NCBI RefSeq assembly: GCF_025370935.1
Contig: NC_133492.1
Location: forward strand, 13,621,020 to 13,685,019
DNA from: Choristoneura fumiferana
Taxonomy: Eukaryota > Arthropoda > Insecta > Lepidoptera > Tortricidae
DNA length: 64,000 bases
Reading direction: 5' to 3'
In this document: positions 33,641-44,190 of the stretch, piece after piece
Numbering within the stretch: the stretch's first letter is position 1
Layout of the letters: the number at the start of each line of letters is the position of its first letter
Position numbers and translations under genes: made by a program
The notes under the pieces: generated by a model
Database searches by the model: none
What the model was told of the DNA's origin: nothing
What the model saw: only the letters and a program-made list of their open reading frames with translations

Positions 33641-33896
33641 TAAAAAAAAAATATTACAAAAAATAGAACCGACTACAAAAAAAATGAAAATATTTTTCTA
33701 CCAGTCTGAAGTCGGTGCCTCAGCACGATCCAGCAGGAGTGGACCTATAGTCGTCTACTTACCTACATACAAGTACTTATATATTAGGCTTCAATCACTC
33801 CTGCTGGCTCGTGCTGAGGCACCGACTTCAGACTGGTAGAAAATTATTTTAATTTTTTTTTTGTAGTCGGTTCTATTTTTTGTCATATTTTTTTTT
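33641..33896. mobile_element. Foldback element, arms about 100 bp, relative of the intronic one
   Basis: The left arm 33641-33741 pairs with 33797-33896, including agaaccgactacaaaaaaaa, ctaccagtctgaagtcggtg and cctcagcac. The inner arm (ctgaagtcggtgcctcagca) and loop phrase cgtctactt are shared with 28174-28434, but the outer arms differ in sequence. Confidence 0.85.
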
Positions 33897-34234
33897 CACG
33901 CTTTTTAGTGTAAATAATCTAAGATTCAATAGTTTAATGTCAACTGCTCGACACCTTTTCCGAAAGATTGCTTTTTCCGATGCAGAGACGTTCATTGTTG
34001 AGGAGTCCTGGTGCTTCACCACCCCTTTCATTTCACCATATACATTACGACGAGCATAAATTGCTGAGCAACTGTGTTAAAGTAATTGAAATACAACCCG
34101 TGAAGTACTTGTTATTGAGTAGTTGCTTTGTTGGTCAAAATGTGGTCTTCATCATCAGTTCCACTTCACCAAATGATGATTTTCAAGAGCAAATGCTCGA
34201 GTTACTACTAAATATACCCAAATTACTATAGGTG

Positions 34235-34390
34235 TCCCTACAAAATTTGAAGAGTTCCCTCGATTTCCTTAGGATCCAATCATCAGATCCTGATTTGGTG
34301 CTTATGGGACCTAATTGAAGGCATTCCTAGACGAACGAAAAAAAAAAATTTTCAAATCGGTTCGTAAATGTCTGAACAGTTCAGTGACTA
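34235..34390 (+). repeat. Dispersed repeat (agttccctcgatttcc ... ggcattcctagacgaacg)
   Basis: The phrases ccaatcatcagatcctgatt, ggtgcttatgggacctaatt and caaatcggttcgtaaatg match a repeat I remember from several moth genomes. A single copy here, so identification rests on memory. Confidence 0.35.
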
Positions 34391-35031
34391 TTAAAAATGA
34401 ATGGATTTTCAAGATTTTTTCCTTTTTGATACAAAATAAATACATACATAAGTATTATCTATGTACGCCGCCCTGAGCCCAATTGACGTCGCCTATAACG
34501 TTGCAAACAAAAAAATTAAAAAAATTACATTGCGTCTTCGAATAAATTTCAAAATTAGTTACTTATTTCATTTACATAGTTTGTTTAACGAGTAGGTACA
34601 ATCTACATATATGTTTTAATTATTAACTCTTGTTAAAGACCCCACCCGGCACTGATCCACCCGGTATAGTTGCTTTCTGGTCCGTAGAAACGTTAATAAT
34701 TATTATTTTAAAATTATTATTTATGTTAAAATGTTTTTTTTTACTAGTTAATATTACTATCTCCTCTTGACTTACACAGTGAACATAATATAATAATAAT
34801 ATTCCCATATGCAAGCACGCATGATGTGCAGTGTCACCATACCACAGAGTTGAACTCTCGGCCTGTATCTCTAGAAAAACATCTCATCTACTAATAACTT
34901 GCGCATCTAATTAACCAAACCAAAAATAAACAAAAAATAAGCTTAATTATTGTTGATATGGGTTTCCGATCACTGGCCGTGGGGATTTGAAAGGTATTTA
35001 TGGGGCCGAAGCCAAAATGAACAAGCAGGCT
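34391..35031. other. AT-rich intergenic DNA
   Basis: No supported feature. Confidence 0.5.
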
Positions 35032-35084
35032 TTGGTACAAATATTATGAGCAATAGTATAATTTGCTCATAATATTTGTACCAA
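35032..35084. repeat. Perfect 22-bp hairpin with 9-base loop
   Basis: ttggtacaaatattatgagc and its two following bases (35032-35053) are exactly complementary in reverse to 35063-35084, around the loop tagtataat. The stem has no mismatch. Confidence 0.8.
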
Positions 35085-35324
35085 TAACTTTTTTGTAGTT
35101 TTATTAATGTTTTCTTGGCTTCCTAATTACAAAATGTTCTAGACCCAATGCAAAGATTCGCCTCTAAATTCAAACACATTTAAATTTATCACTAGGCTGC
35201 CAGTAACAAACGAAATACCAGCAGTGAGTTTACATTGCAGTATGTACCATTATAATGTAAAAGTGAGATGGGCGCAACTGTGGTGATCTCTCCCTCTATA
35301 CATCATTGAGGATGTGCTAGAGAG

Positions 35325-35945
35325 TTGCCAAAGTATTTTTTATTTATAACCAAATTGATTTGGAATCCTCAGTATAACGTTTACAAGGACTCAATTGAGA
35401 GAATTCAAAATAAATTAATAAAACATTTAAACTTTAAAGCTTCGCGATCTGGAAAACATTATGATGTGGAAATTGCATCTCTCGAGAGTAGGCGCACGTT
35501 CAGAGATCAGGTCATGTTATTAAAAATATTATTAAATGAGATTGACTCCCCGTATCTTTTGAGTAAATTAGGTTTGAGAGAACCTCGCCTGAATTCGAGA
35601 AATTTTATTATATATGCTTCATGTACCCTTTATTCATCGCAAATATGCTGCGAACTCACTCATTAAACGAGTTTGTAAAATGTATAACAGCAAATTCTCT
35701 GACATTCATATATTTAGCATTTCTCTTAGTAAATATAAGACTGCCATTAGTAGTAGATAAGTAATGTTATGCCATTTTTTTATAAAGGGTTATATGCTCG
35801 TTCTCTCTTTTGCAAGTCGTAGCTTTTTTCTTGTCTTTGTGTGTTTGTTATTTCTTTACCCGTTTTATACTTTATTATTGGGAACTAATAACCTGTGGCA
35901 ACTTTGTTGGTCAATATTTGATGTCACATACATAAATAAATAAAA
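35325..35945 (+). pseudogene. CR1/Jockey-like LINE, C-terminal fragment and 3' UTR
   Basis: The frame 35331-35666 encodes IWNPQYNVYKDSIERIQNKL, a short loop, then SLESRRTFRDQVMLLKILLN and LREPRLNSRN. This is the conserved region after the reverse transcriptase domain of CR1/Jockey-type elements (W.P.Y..Y...IE.IQ, then RR...D...L.K.LN). A frameshift near 35650 separates a last block (35660-35760) ending LSKYKTAISSR and stop. The 3' end has ATAAATAAATAA. No catalytic YADD region: a truncated dead copy. Confidence 0.8.
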
Positions 35946-36335
35946 AATTGTACTAAAATCCTCAAATTTATGATCGATACAATATACTGCCTTTTAGCTA
36001 TAATTGGCCAATAGTTGCAAGGCGCTAAACAGATTTCATGGATAACGAGTCCATTCAGCGCACAAAAATTGTGACAAATTGGAAAAATCAGTGAACGAGA
36101 AGTTCTGAGAAAATTACATTTCTTTCACACAGTAATTTGGCACAGGCACGGGCACGGAATTAGGTGAGAATAAATGTTGTAGACGTAGTTCTAACTTAAA
36201 TGTAAATAAGTAAAATACAAGATTTTTTTTATGTTTTTCACCTTTCTCAAACTGTCTGCTTTACATTTAATCAATATATTTGAACAAGAAAGTGCCTTAC
36301 CTTAGGTACCATATAAGATCGATGCTATGTCAATA
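35946..36335. other. Intergenic DNA
   Basis: No supported feature. Confidence 0.5.
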
Positions 36336-36440
36336 AAAAACCGGTCATGTGCGAGTTGGTCTCGCGTACCGAGGGTTCCGCACTAATTATTAGGTATCCC
36401 CTGCCCTGCTCTTAAGCAAAATGTAGACAGACAGACATAA
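36336..36440 (+). repeat. Family K repeat, 5' fragment
   Basis: aaaccggtcatgtgcgagtt, ggtctcgcgtaccgagggtt, ccgcac, then an ACAGACAG tract: a shortened, diverged copy of the family at 7963. Confidence 0.55.
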
Positions 36441-36909
36441 AACATTAGACTTTTTATATTGACTGTGCTATAAGAGCTTCGTACCATGTAATTTACAAGT
36501 TTTTAGAGCAACTGGAAGTACCTTAAAGGCAGGTTCGATTTACCCTACGAATAAATAATAAGTCAGGAAGCGTAACTCGGAACAAATTCCCCACAAAAAG
36601 TGGCCATACTTTAAACCAAAACAACTTATGATTCAAATACGAATAATTTTTCGAGGTTGCACATACACGTGCTTGTTGATTGGTTAAAATTCAGAAACAA
36701 AGCAGGAGTTGGTTTGCGCGCGTGACGCAATGTCAGATGACGAACACGATATTTAAGCCCCGCCTACTAGGACACGCAAGGCCATTTTTCTAACGCAATT
36801 ACAATTCCTGACTTATTATTTATTCGTAGGATTTACCGGCAATTTGTATGGAACAGCTTTTTTAATTACTATATTTTGAATCCAATGAATTAAAATTTCG
36901 AATTAGTAG

Positions 36910-37220
36910 TAGTATTAGTGGTTTGACCTATCGCCTCTCAAGCAGAGGGTCGTGGGTTCAAACCCCGGCTCGCACCACTGAGTTTTTCGAAATTCATGTG
37001 CGGAACACACACACGGCGGACATTTGAAATTTACCACGAGCTCTGCTGTGAAGGAAAACATCGTGAGGAAACCTGCACTAACCTGCGAAGCAATTCAATG
37101 GTGCGTGTGTAGTTCCCAATCCGCACTGGGCCCGCGTGGGAACTATGGCCCAAGCCCTCTTGTTCTGAGAGGAGACCTGTGCCCAGCAGTGGGACGTATA
37201 TAGGCTGGGATGGGATGGGA
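36910..37220 (+). mobile_element. SINE family S1, missing only the first bases
   Basis: The B-box region gtcgtgggttcaaaccccgg is intact. The body matches 56690-56993 closely, and the end is cccagcagtgggacgtatat ... gggatgggatgg. The A box is cut to agtggtttgacc. A young copy with low divergence. Confidence 0.85.
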
Positions 37221-37549
37221 TTGTTCCAAGGGGTAGCTGACCTGATTATGTGACATTAATTTCAGCTTGATACGTCCGCACGTTCTAGAAAAAAGTATTA
37301 CTCCATAAAATGCTACAACGAAATCAACTGACACAATAACTCATGATTTTCTTTCAAATGCTGTAATCATCGGCATTCCACCCCAAGTACCTTGCAGAAT
37401 GCGTTTAGTTTGATATCTCAGTGCAAATTAGGTAAACAAATAAGACGTTAGTAATTTGAAATACAGACATCCGAAGCTAGAGCGTTGTAAAAGTCTTGAT
37501 CCTCTTGTGACTACGAAATGATAACAAAGAATACTTAGCCTTATCTACC

Positions 37550-37758
37550 TCCTTACTAATATTATAAATATGAAAATATGTCTGTAAATCTGTTACCTTA
37601 CGCTTAACCGCTGAACGGATTTAAATTAAATTATTTTTTTAGTAATGATAGTTTGAGACCCTGGGAATGACACAGGATAATTTCCCGAAAAATTGCAAAG
37701 TTCCCGCGGAATAACAATAAACGAGTTTTTTGCAGATGGAGTCGCGAGCAATAGCTAG
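37550..37758 (+). mobile_element. Non-autonomous Helitron-like element (Lep1-like)
   Basis: Starts TCCTTACTAATATTATAAAT and ends gcgagcaatagCTAG before T, with internal ctgttaccttacgcttaacc and gctgaacggattt. The TC start, CTRR-type end followed by T, and no inverted repeats fit Helitrons. I recall this as the Lep1-like family. The base before the start is C rather than the expected A. Partial copies lie at 38915-38995 and 63190-63275, and an inverted end at about 48143-48185. Confidence 0.55.
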
Positions 37759-39679
37759 TTTTTATAAGAAACATAGTTTTCTGCAGTGGAATGACCCCGT
37801 AACAACTCGATTTCTACCGGGTTGCCTAAATTTTCACGGTAAACGTTGCTGTACACACCAACTACTTACATGACGAGTAGATCATCTTCACGCTGCTCTC
37901 ACTCTTTGCGTCGTCTTACAAAAATATTCACTCCATGCCACTGGTTCGCTGTCCATTTTTTTTCATCAACGCTTATTAACCGATTCCAAATTGTTTTATG
38001 ATTGGGCGTAGTTCACTGCGTTTTACTACCTACCTGTTTGTCTGTACAAATAAAAATTCCAGGGAATATAGCTGCAATAAACTTTAATAGTACTCGTATA
38101 GTTATGTAGTGTACCGAGAACCGACAAAACCTACATTTTTATCAATGGCATTGGTTTGTAAAATAGAGCGTTGTATTGCTCAATATTGCAAAGATTTAAT
38201 TACAAAAGGTACTGTTGTTGACTTATTCTATTTTATAAATGAATTTGATGATACTTTTTTATTGACAATTATAACTAAGATTGGTTTTTGGAGTCTACTC
38301 CAAATTTTTGATAATTTTACGGTCATCCCGAATTATAATGTTGTTAATAGCAAGATTACTTCTTGGGAAATTTAATGTCACCTCTATTATTCCTAAAGAT
38401 TTAAAATGAAAGATGATAAATACTGCTACAGTGACCAGCACTGGGGCGCCTATCTTATCATCAAGATTATTATTACAATGTTAGAGACCAACTTTGCATG
38501 AATATACTTTACACAAGCAAAATGGAGACCTCTAAGTAGTTTTAGGAATTCCCATGGAAATTCCTAAATTTCTTGATAATTATGAAGAGCCATAAGGAAT
38601 AAACTTGCGAACGAGAGCCAGCGAGCGGATGTTTCGGCAAACGCTCTAATTTCTGACTTGGCTGTAATCAAGTTAGCGAAACTTTGCGACTTATTCGCAA
38701 CAGCTAATGAACAAACTCACTACGGACAACTCTAAACGTGTTTTAAATTATAAACACACGGCGCGAAGGGCCAATAGGTAAGGCAGTATGTTTATCTAGG
38801 CCCAGTGAGTTAAATATTAGACACTTGGTAATGGTAACGAAAGTGACTTTCAGAAAGTTAGACAGTACCTACAATTTTAGCATCGGTGGTTTATTTGTTA
38901 GTAATTAAAAATAATCCCACTCGTATTATAAATGCGAAACTTTGTAAGTCTGTTTGTTTGTTACCTTATCAAGTCTAAACTGCTGAACGCAAAGTGTATA
39001 CTCATACTCATACTCTTTTATTGGTAATATCATTATTACATGTCATTTATATCGTAAGCACGGAGCGTCTGGAGTACAACACTCGCCGACTTGAGTCGCC
39101 GTATTCTAACTCTATATTTAAAAATTAGGATGATGATGATGATGATGAATTATTTTGTTTTGGCATTAAATTAATTTGGAAATACTGCTAGTTGGATTAT
39201 TTTAGACGCAAACAAGCGCTGGCGACTGTTCGAGTAAGTACGTGTAAACACACTGACTTCTTTACACAGCTGTAGTAGTAGTATAGCAGCGACATCAAAA
39301 ACAAAAGAACATCTCAAACAAATAAAATAATTTATCTTTTAAAATAATCGAGCAGAATTTCAAGACGCTATCGTATTGCTGAGCGTACTGCGAGCGTAAA
39401 CTTTTGTTTATTGAACAAATAAACAAAAGAAAGGTGTTTATAAATCAGTAGGATCTGATAGGACCGAGACGATATTTTGCGCGGCTGTGAAATAAACTTG
39501 GCTGGCGTTACGGCGAGATGATTATTTGGCCAAATGGGTTCTTTATGCTCTTTGGTTTGCCAATTCTGAGATTGTTTCAAGGGAAGTGATAATCATTGTT
39601 TAAAAATATCAATTGTTAAAAAAAACATGGTTTAGTTATAAATAGATTTTAAAACATAATTGGTCAAAATCCATAATTG
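37759..39679. other. AT-rich intergenic DNA
   Basis: Holds a 5' Helitron-like fragment (38915-38995) and a (GATGAT)n run at 39130-39150. The 88-codon frame at 38109-38375 has no domain and is probably chance. Confidence 0.45.
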
Positions 39680-40105
39680 ATTGGATCCGGATCGCTGGGC
39701 CAAAGTTAATCTTAATACCGATTGGGTTCCATGCGACTGGCACCGGAGCAGAGGTAGACCTACGAAGAGATGGCGGGAAGATTTGGACCGATTCCAGCCA
39801 GATTTAGACGACCGGATGGCCAAGTGGTTGGAGAACCTGACTACGAAGCTTGGGGTCCCGGGTTCGACTCCCGGCCGGGGCAGATATTTGTGTGAATAAC
39901 ACTGTTTGTTCTTGGATATTAGATGTTTAATATCTATTTAAGTATGTATTTATTACCTATATAAGTATGTTTATCCGTTGCCTAGTATCCATAGTACAAG
40001 CTTTGCTTAGTTCGGGACTAGGTCAATTGGTGTCAATTTAAGTGTCCCATGATATTTAATTTTATTAGATTGGCTTTTGACCTGCAGTGGGACACATTAT
40101 AAGCT
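39680..40105 (+). pseudogene. RTE-type LINE 3' fragment split by a SINE
   Basis: 39680-39811 codes for DPDRWAKVN, a W and GRPTKRWREDLDRF stretch of the RTE tail. The tail end resumes at about 40072 with ggcttttgacctgcagtggg acac. Between them lies an S2 SINE, so the LINE was there first. Confidence 0.75.
39812..40070 (+). mobile_element. SINE family S2 with complete tRNA-like head
   Basis: gatggccaagtggttggaga (A box tggccaagtgg) and ggtcccgggttcgactcccg (perfect B box ggttcgactcc) spaced as in a tRNA, then ccggggcagatatttgtgtg. The 3' end is gggactaggtcaattggtgt. This is the best S2 head in the window. Confidence 0.8.
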
Positions 40106-40124
40106 AGTTAAAAAATACTATTAT

Positions 40125-40245
40125 TTATGGCGAATGCCCTGGTTAAAGCCGCAGGTTCCAAGTGGAATCAGGGCGCTTCCAACGGAAGCAAACTGTGGTC
40201 TAAACTCAGTGGATGTTCTGCGGCTGACATCATGATGATGTTTTA
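40125..40245 (+). pseudogene. Second short RTE-type LINE 3' end
   Basis: ccctggttaaagccgcaggt, gcgcttccaacggaagcaaa and a catgatgatg tail match 54880-55028. Heavily diverged. Confidence 0.55.
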
Positions 40246-41144
40246 TGTAAATGGTCGTAATGAGAAGAAACATTTATAGTAAGTATGTTTTTTCAGCAAT
40301 TCTTCTCAATCTTAGTGGTAATGGTACAGTGCTATAACAACTTTCGAGTTCAACTCGCTCAAAACATAATACTTTCTTCTTCGATTATTTATGTGTTCAA
40401 AATGTCATTCCAAAAACAGAAAAATTCAGAAAAATAATCCATTAAAAAAATTTAACAATTAGGTAGGTAAATCGGCCTTATTGCAAAAGAAATTGGATTC
40501 GCTTTTGGCCAATTTATTATTTATTTATACACAAAGCAAGCAACAAAGCACCTAATCTCTTGCAGGAAAGAAGACCAACACACTTAAATATTACGTTATA
40601 CGTTAGTGTTTGAACCTTTACATAAAAGTCAATGGCTCGCTTGCGTGATACCGGGCCTGGAATCGTTTATTTTACTGTTATTACACATTTCATTTCTTTT
40701 TTTCCTTCAATAAGTCTGTTATTAACAATTATATTACCATACGTTAATTTATTACGTTTAACCCATGGACAAAGCGTCGGGGAAAAGTAAATACCTAAAA
40801 ACGAAAAGACATGCAATGTTACCTTTATTTTTTTCTATTACAATAATATCTACCTATTTTTCAGCCCGGTTTTGCTCTTATAGCAGAATTCTTTACATTT
40901 TGCACTTTTTATAAGTATCTTAAGATTTACATAAGCGTTTTGTTTTATTTAGGCAATCAAAAAATGATATAAATGTAACTAACTAATTATCTTTTTTGCT
41001 TAACATATTATTAATAATCATTTATTTCGAACAAATTGTCGGCAGAGTTTATTAGGACATTAAAAACTATGTTAATTAAATTCATATAACTATATGTGAA
41101 TTTAATAAAATACAAAAAGACTCCATTGTACCTCCATGTACCAT
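40246..41144. other. AT-rich intergenic DNA
   Basis: No supported feature. Confidence 0.55.
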
Positions 41145-41570
41145 TCTGAATTTTTTGAAATTTTTCCACCCAACAGTTTAGATTTTAGAGGGGGGGGGAT
41201 GCTCGATTTCAATGAAAATTTGCACTTTAAAGTTGAATATTTCGCAAATAGATCCCTGAATAGACAAATTTCTTAGCAACCCCAAATGGTTTTAAAAGAC
41301 CTTTCCAACGATACCTACCCCACAATATAGGGTTAGTCGAGAAAAAAAAATCACCCCTACTTTACGTCTATGGGAGTAAGTACACTAAAAATTATTTTTT
41401 ACTTTTTTTTAATGTACCACTTTGTCGGCGTGACTGATATGTATATTCATGTCAAATTACAGCTTTCTAGTACGAACGGACTCTGAGCTTACCCACGGAC
41501 AGACAGACAGACAGACGGACAGACATGGCGAAACTATAAGGGTTCCTAGTTGACTACGGAACCCTAAAAA
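41145..41570 (+). repeat. Family L repeat, 5'-truncated
   Basis: Begins in the ccacccaacagtttagattt region and runs through caatgaaaatttgcactttaa, the (GACA)n tract and ggaaccctaaaaa. The left 180 bases of the full element are missing. Confidence 0.75.
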
Positions 41571-42781
41571 TTACATAAACAGACCTTATAGAGGTAGACT
41601 CCATAATAAAGGGAGTTTCAGGAATAGACAAGAAAGATAAATAAACTTTCACAAACATTGTTCATAAATAATAACGATTTGAAATAAATAGGTACCGAGA
41701 ACATTTAAAAAACTTTGAAACTTCAAACTTACGATGTTTACCAAACATCTAAAACTTTTTGATTTTAAGTTTAGAACTCTGTCAATGACGACTTTGACAA
41801 GTTGCAACTTTAATTATCTCTTTAACTTTTTAGTGTTCCTTGTGTCAGATAAATATAATTGAGTTATTCAAAACCAAATAAGTCAATATTACTTTTTTTC
41901 TATTAAATTTTGTCCCAAGAGAAGAGGCTATAATTGTGAGGACCCCCAATGTGAAATAACAATAACAACGTAGAAATTGCAATACCTACTATTAAATAAC
42001 ATAGTATTTTTTTAGTATTGCCATCCGTACCTAAATTATGTCAATCCGATTATTAGAAGTGTATGAAATTAACTTGCAAGATTAGACCTTAACAAACATA
42101 AGAATATAAGAGTAAAAGAGCAAATAAAAACTAAAGAAAAATAGTTGCAGTTGCCTGCCTTGATTTAATTTGTTATCGTCAAAATTATAATAAGTAGGCT
42201 GCATTTGTTTCACCTCACGTTAAAATTGGAAGTGTTTCCAGAAACTTTCTAAGATTTTCTCAACACCTTTCTTTGCAATAAAAACACTTGCATTCGAATA
42301 TTTTCCACGCTAGAAGTAAAATAATAAGTATTATAATATAAAGTACCAATATATAAATAAATTTAACGTTTAACGTAAACCTAAGTATAAATAAATTATA
42401 TTGCATTCTATTGTATTGTATTAACTATCAAAGTAATAAAGTTTTAGCTCATTATAGCAATTCTTTTTTGTGATTACAGTAATTGATTTTGCACTAATTG
42501 CAATTTTTCTCCGTGAGAATTTTAAAGCATCTATAAATAATTCACATTGAAGGTAGGTAAAAGAGCTATGGATAAAAATTCTAAAGTAAGTAGGGATTAA
42601 AGTGGCTTATAGCATTGTGTAGTGAATATTACGTTTTTATTCCGAGAAAATATTTAGCCCTCACGGGAATATAAGTGCTTTAGATAACGTAGTTATTTTC
42701 CTACTTATTATAGAATTTAAATATTAGATCTAACATGAAAATCCGACGTCTTACCAACATAATGAGATATTTTTTTATTTT
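41571..42781. other. AT-rich intergenic DNA
   Basis: Includes a diverged family N 3' end near 42015-42135. No gene. Confidence 0.5.
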
Positions 42782-43017
42782 ATTTTTATTCGACTCACCA
42801 CCGCCCATAAACATCTGCAACACCAGGGGTATTGTAGATGCGTTGCCAACCTAGAGGCCTATGATAGAATACCTCAAGTGCCAGTAATTTCACCGGCTGT
42901 CTTACTCTCCACGCCGAAACACAACAGTGCAAGCACTGCTGCTTCACGGCAGGATTAGCGAGCAAGATGGTGGTAGCAATCCGGGCGGACCTTGCAAAAG
43001 GTCCTACCACCTGCGAT
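42782..43017 (-). mobile_element. Family R SINE-like repeat, reverse, internally deleted
   Basis: Same landmarks as 24872-25166. The stretch after cgact near the tail is missing (no aaacgagcaagtgggtctcc), and the TATTTTTATTCG tail is short. Confidence 0.75.
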
Positions 43018-43199
43018 AGATAGATATTAATAGATTCGTCAAAACTTTCAATGATATGGAATTCGGAATAAAATAACAAGTCTAGTAGTCCAGAGTTTTG
43101 TCTTAACGTGCAACAGTGGCGGAATTTAGGTCACGATTTAGATTGAGTTTCGGTTTCATTAATGTAAGTTTTTTTTAACGAATCTACATATTTATACAT

Positions 43200-43440
43200 G
43201 TTTATTATAATTATCTCGCTTTGTCGTCCAAACTGCACTCCGTAGGTACAAGTCGATGCCATTATAACCGTTGAAGAGTTCCATCCCCCAGAAATGATCC
43301 AGACCGGATCACCAGCATTTCACTACCAGATTATTATACTGTCACTGGATTTACATAAATATGCTCAATTTTAAAGTGGCAGAACGTTACGTACATGAAT
43401 ACATGTTAAGTTAAATAAAAGCTTCCTTATTTCGACACGG
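43200..43440 (+). repeat. Family N repeat
   Basis: ttgtcgtccaaactgcactc, acaagtcgatgcc, gttgaagagttccatccccc and gaccggatcaccagcatttc match 12341-12665 and 58235-58420. Confidence 0.65.
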
Positions 43441-43989
43441 TAGGTTAATCATACTAGGCAACTACGGTTGTAAAAATAAGAGTAGGTACTTGGCATGCTT
43501 AAAATTACTTACAAGAAAAACAAAAAAAACAAATTTGCAAAACGAATGCTCTAGGAGTAGGTCACTTTTTGACATTGCTTTTTGATTTGTGACGCCTGTC
43601 ATTTGTTTTTTCCTTGTAGCGTCGTTTTGAAAATTGTAATTGTGTCGTTTAGCCTGTGATTTACGAGTATTACAATTTTCAATAGACACTTTCTACATTA
43701 CTTAAAAAACAAACGCCAGGTGTCTGCAAATTTGTACATAACAATTTGCCGAGAATATAAGAAAAAATTGTGGAAAGCGGCCTTCTAAATAAGCTGAAAG
43801 TCTGGAGTTCGTAGTTGTCAATAGAGAGTGTTGCTGTACACTCTCACATTAGATCCCTTAGTCACCCATAAAAGAGATGGATTCATCCTTATTTTAAAAT
43901 CGGCCACGACACGGACGTAATTGGTTTTTATTTTCTTACTTCAAACATGCTTAAAGAAGCCCACTAATGTTATAAAAATATATTATGAT
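43441..43989. other. Intergenic DNA
   Basis: No supported feature. The 75-codon minus frame at 43462-43689 has no domain. Confidence 0.5.
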
Positions 43990-44190
43990 TGGTTTTGTTG
44001 GAGTCTTTTTGTATTTTTTATTTCAACTCCAAATGTGTTACTTTTACGGGTATCCCGTGAAACCATATCGAAAATACAAACTGAGACATGGATGCACAGA
44101 AAAACCAGAAAAAAGAGACCAGCACTGGGAATCGAACCCAGGTCCTCAGCAATCCGTGCTGCGTGTTAATAACCCCTACACCACTGCTGG
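43990..44190 (-). mobile_element. SINE family S3 with complete tRNA-like head
   Basis: On the minus strand from 44190: CCAGCA opens a tRNA-like fold and TGCTGG closes it (acceptor-type pairing). The A-box region is tggtgtaggggtta and the B box ggttcgattcc. The head (44118-44190) is followed by tttctggtttttctgtgcat and cagtttgtattttc. It is a SINE head, not a tRNA gene, because the anticodon loop is non-canonical and the SINE body follows. Confidence 0.75.

Noticed and set aside
38109..38375. 88-codon frame
   Set aside because: AT-driven residue content (Ile, Phe, Asn, Lys), no recognised motif and no neighbouring exon.
44118..44190. tRNA gene on the minus strand
   Set aside because: Acceptor-like pairing and a B box exist, but the anticodon loop is abnormal and the SINE S3 body follows directly. 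It is a SINE head.
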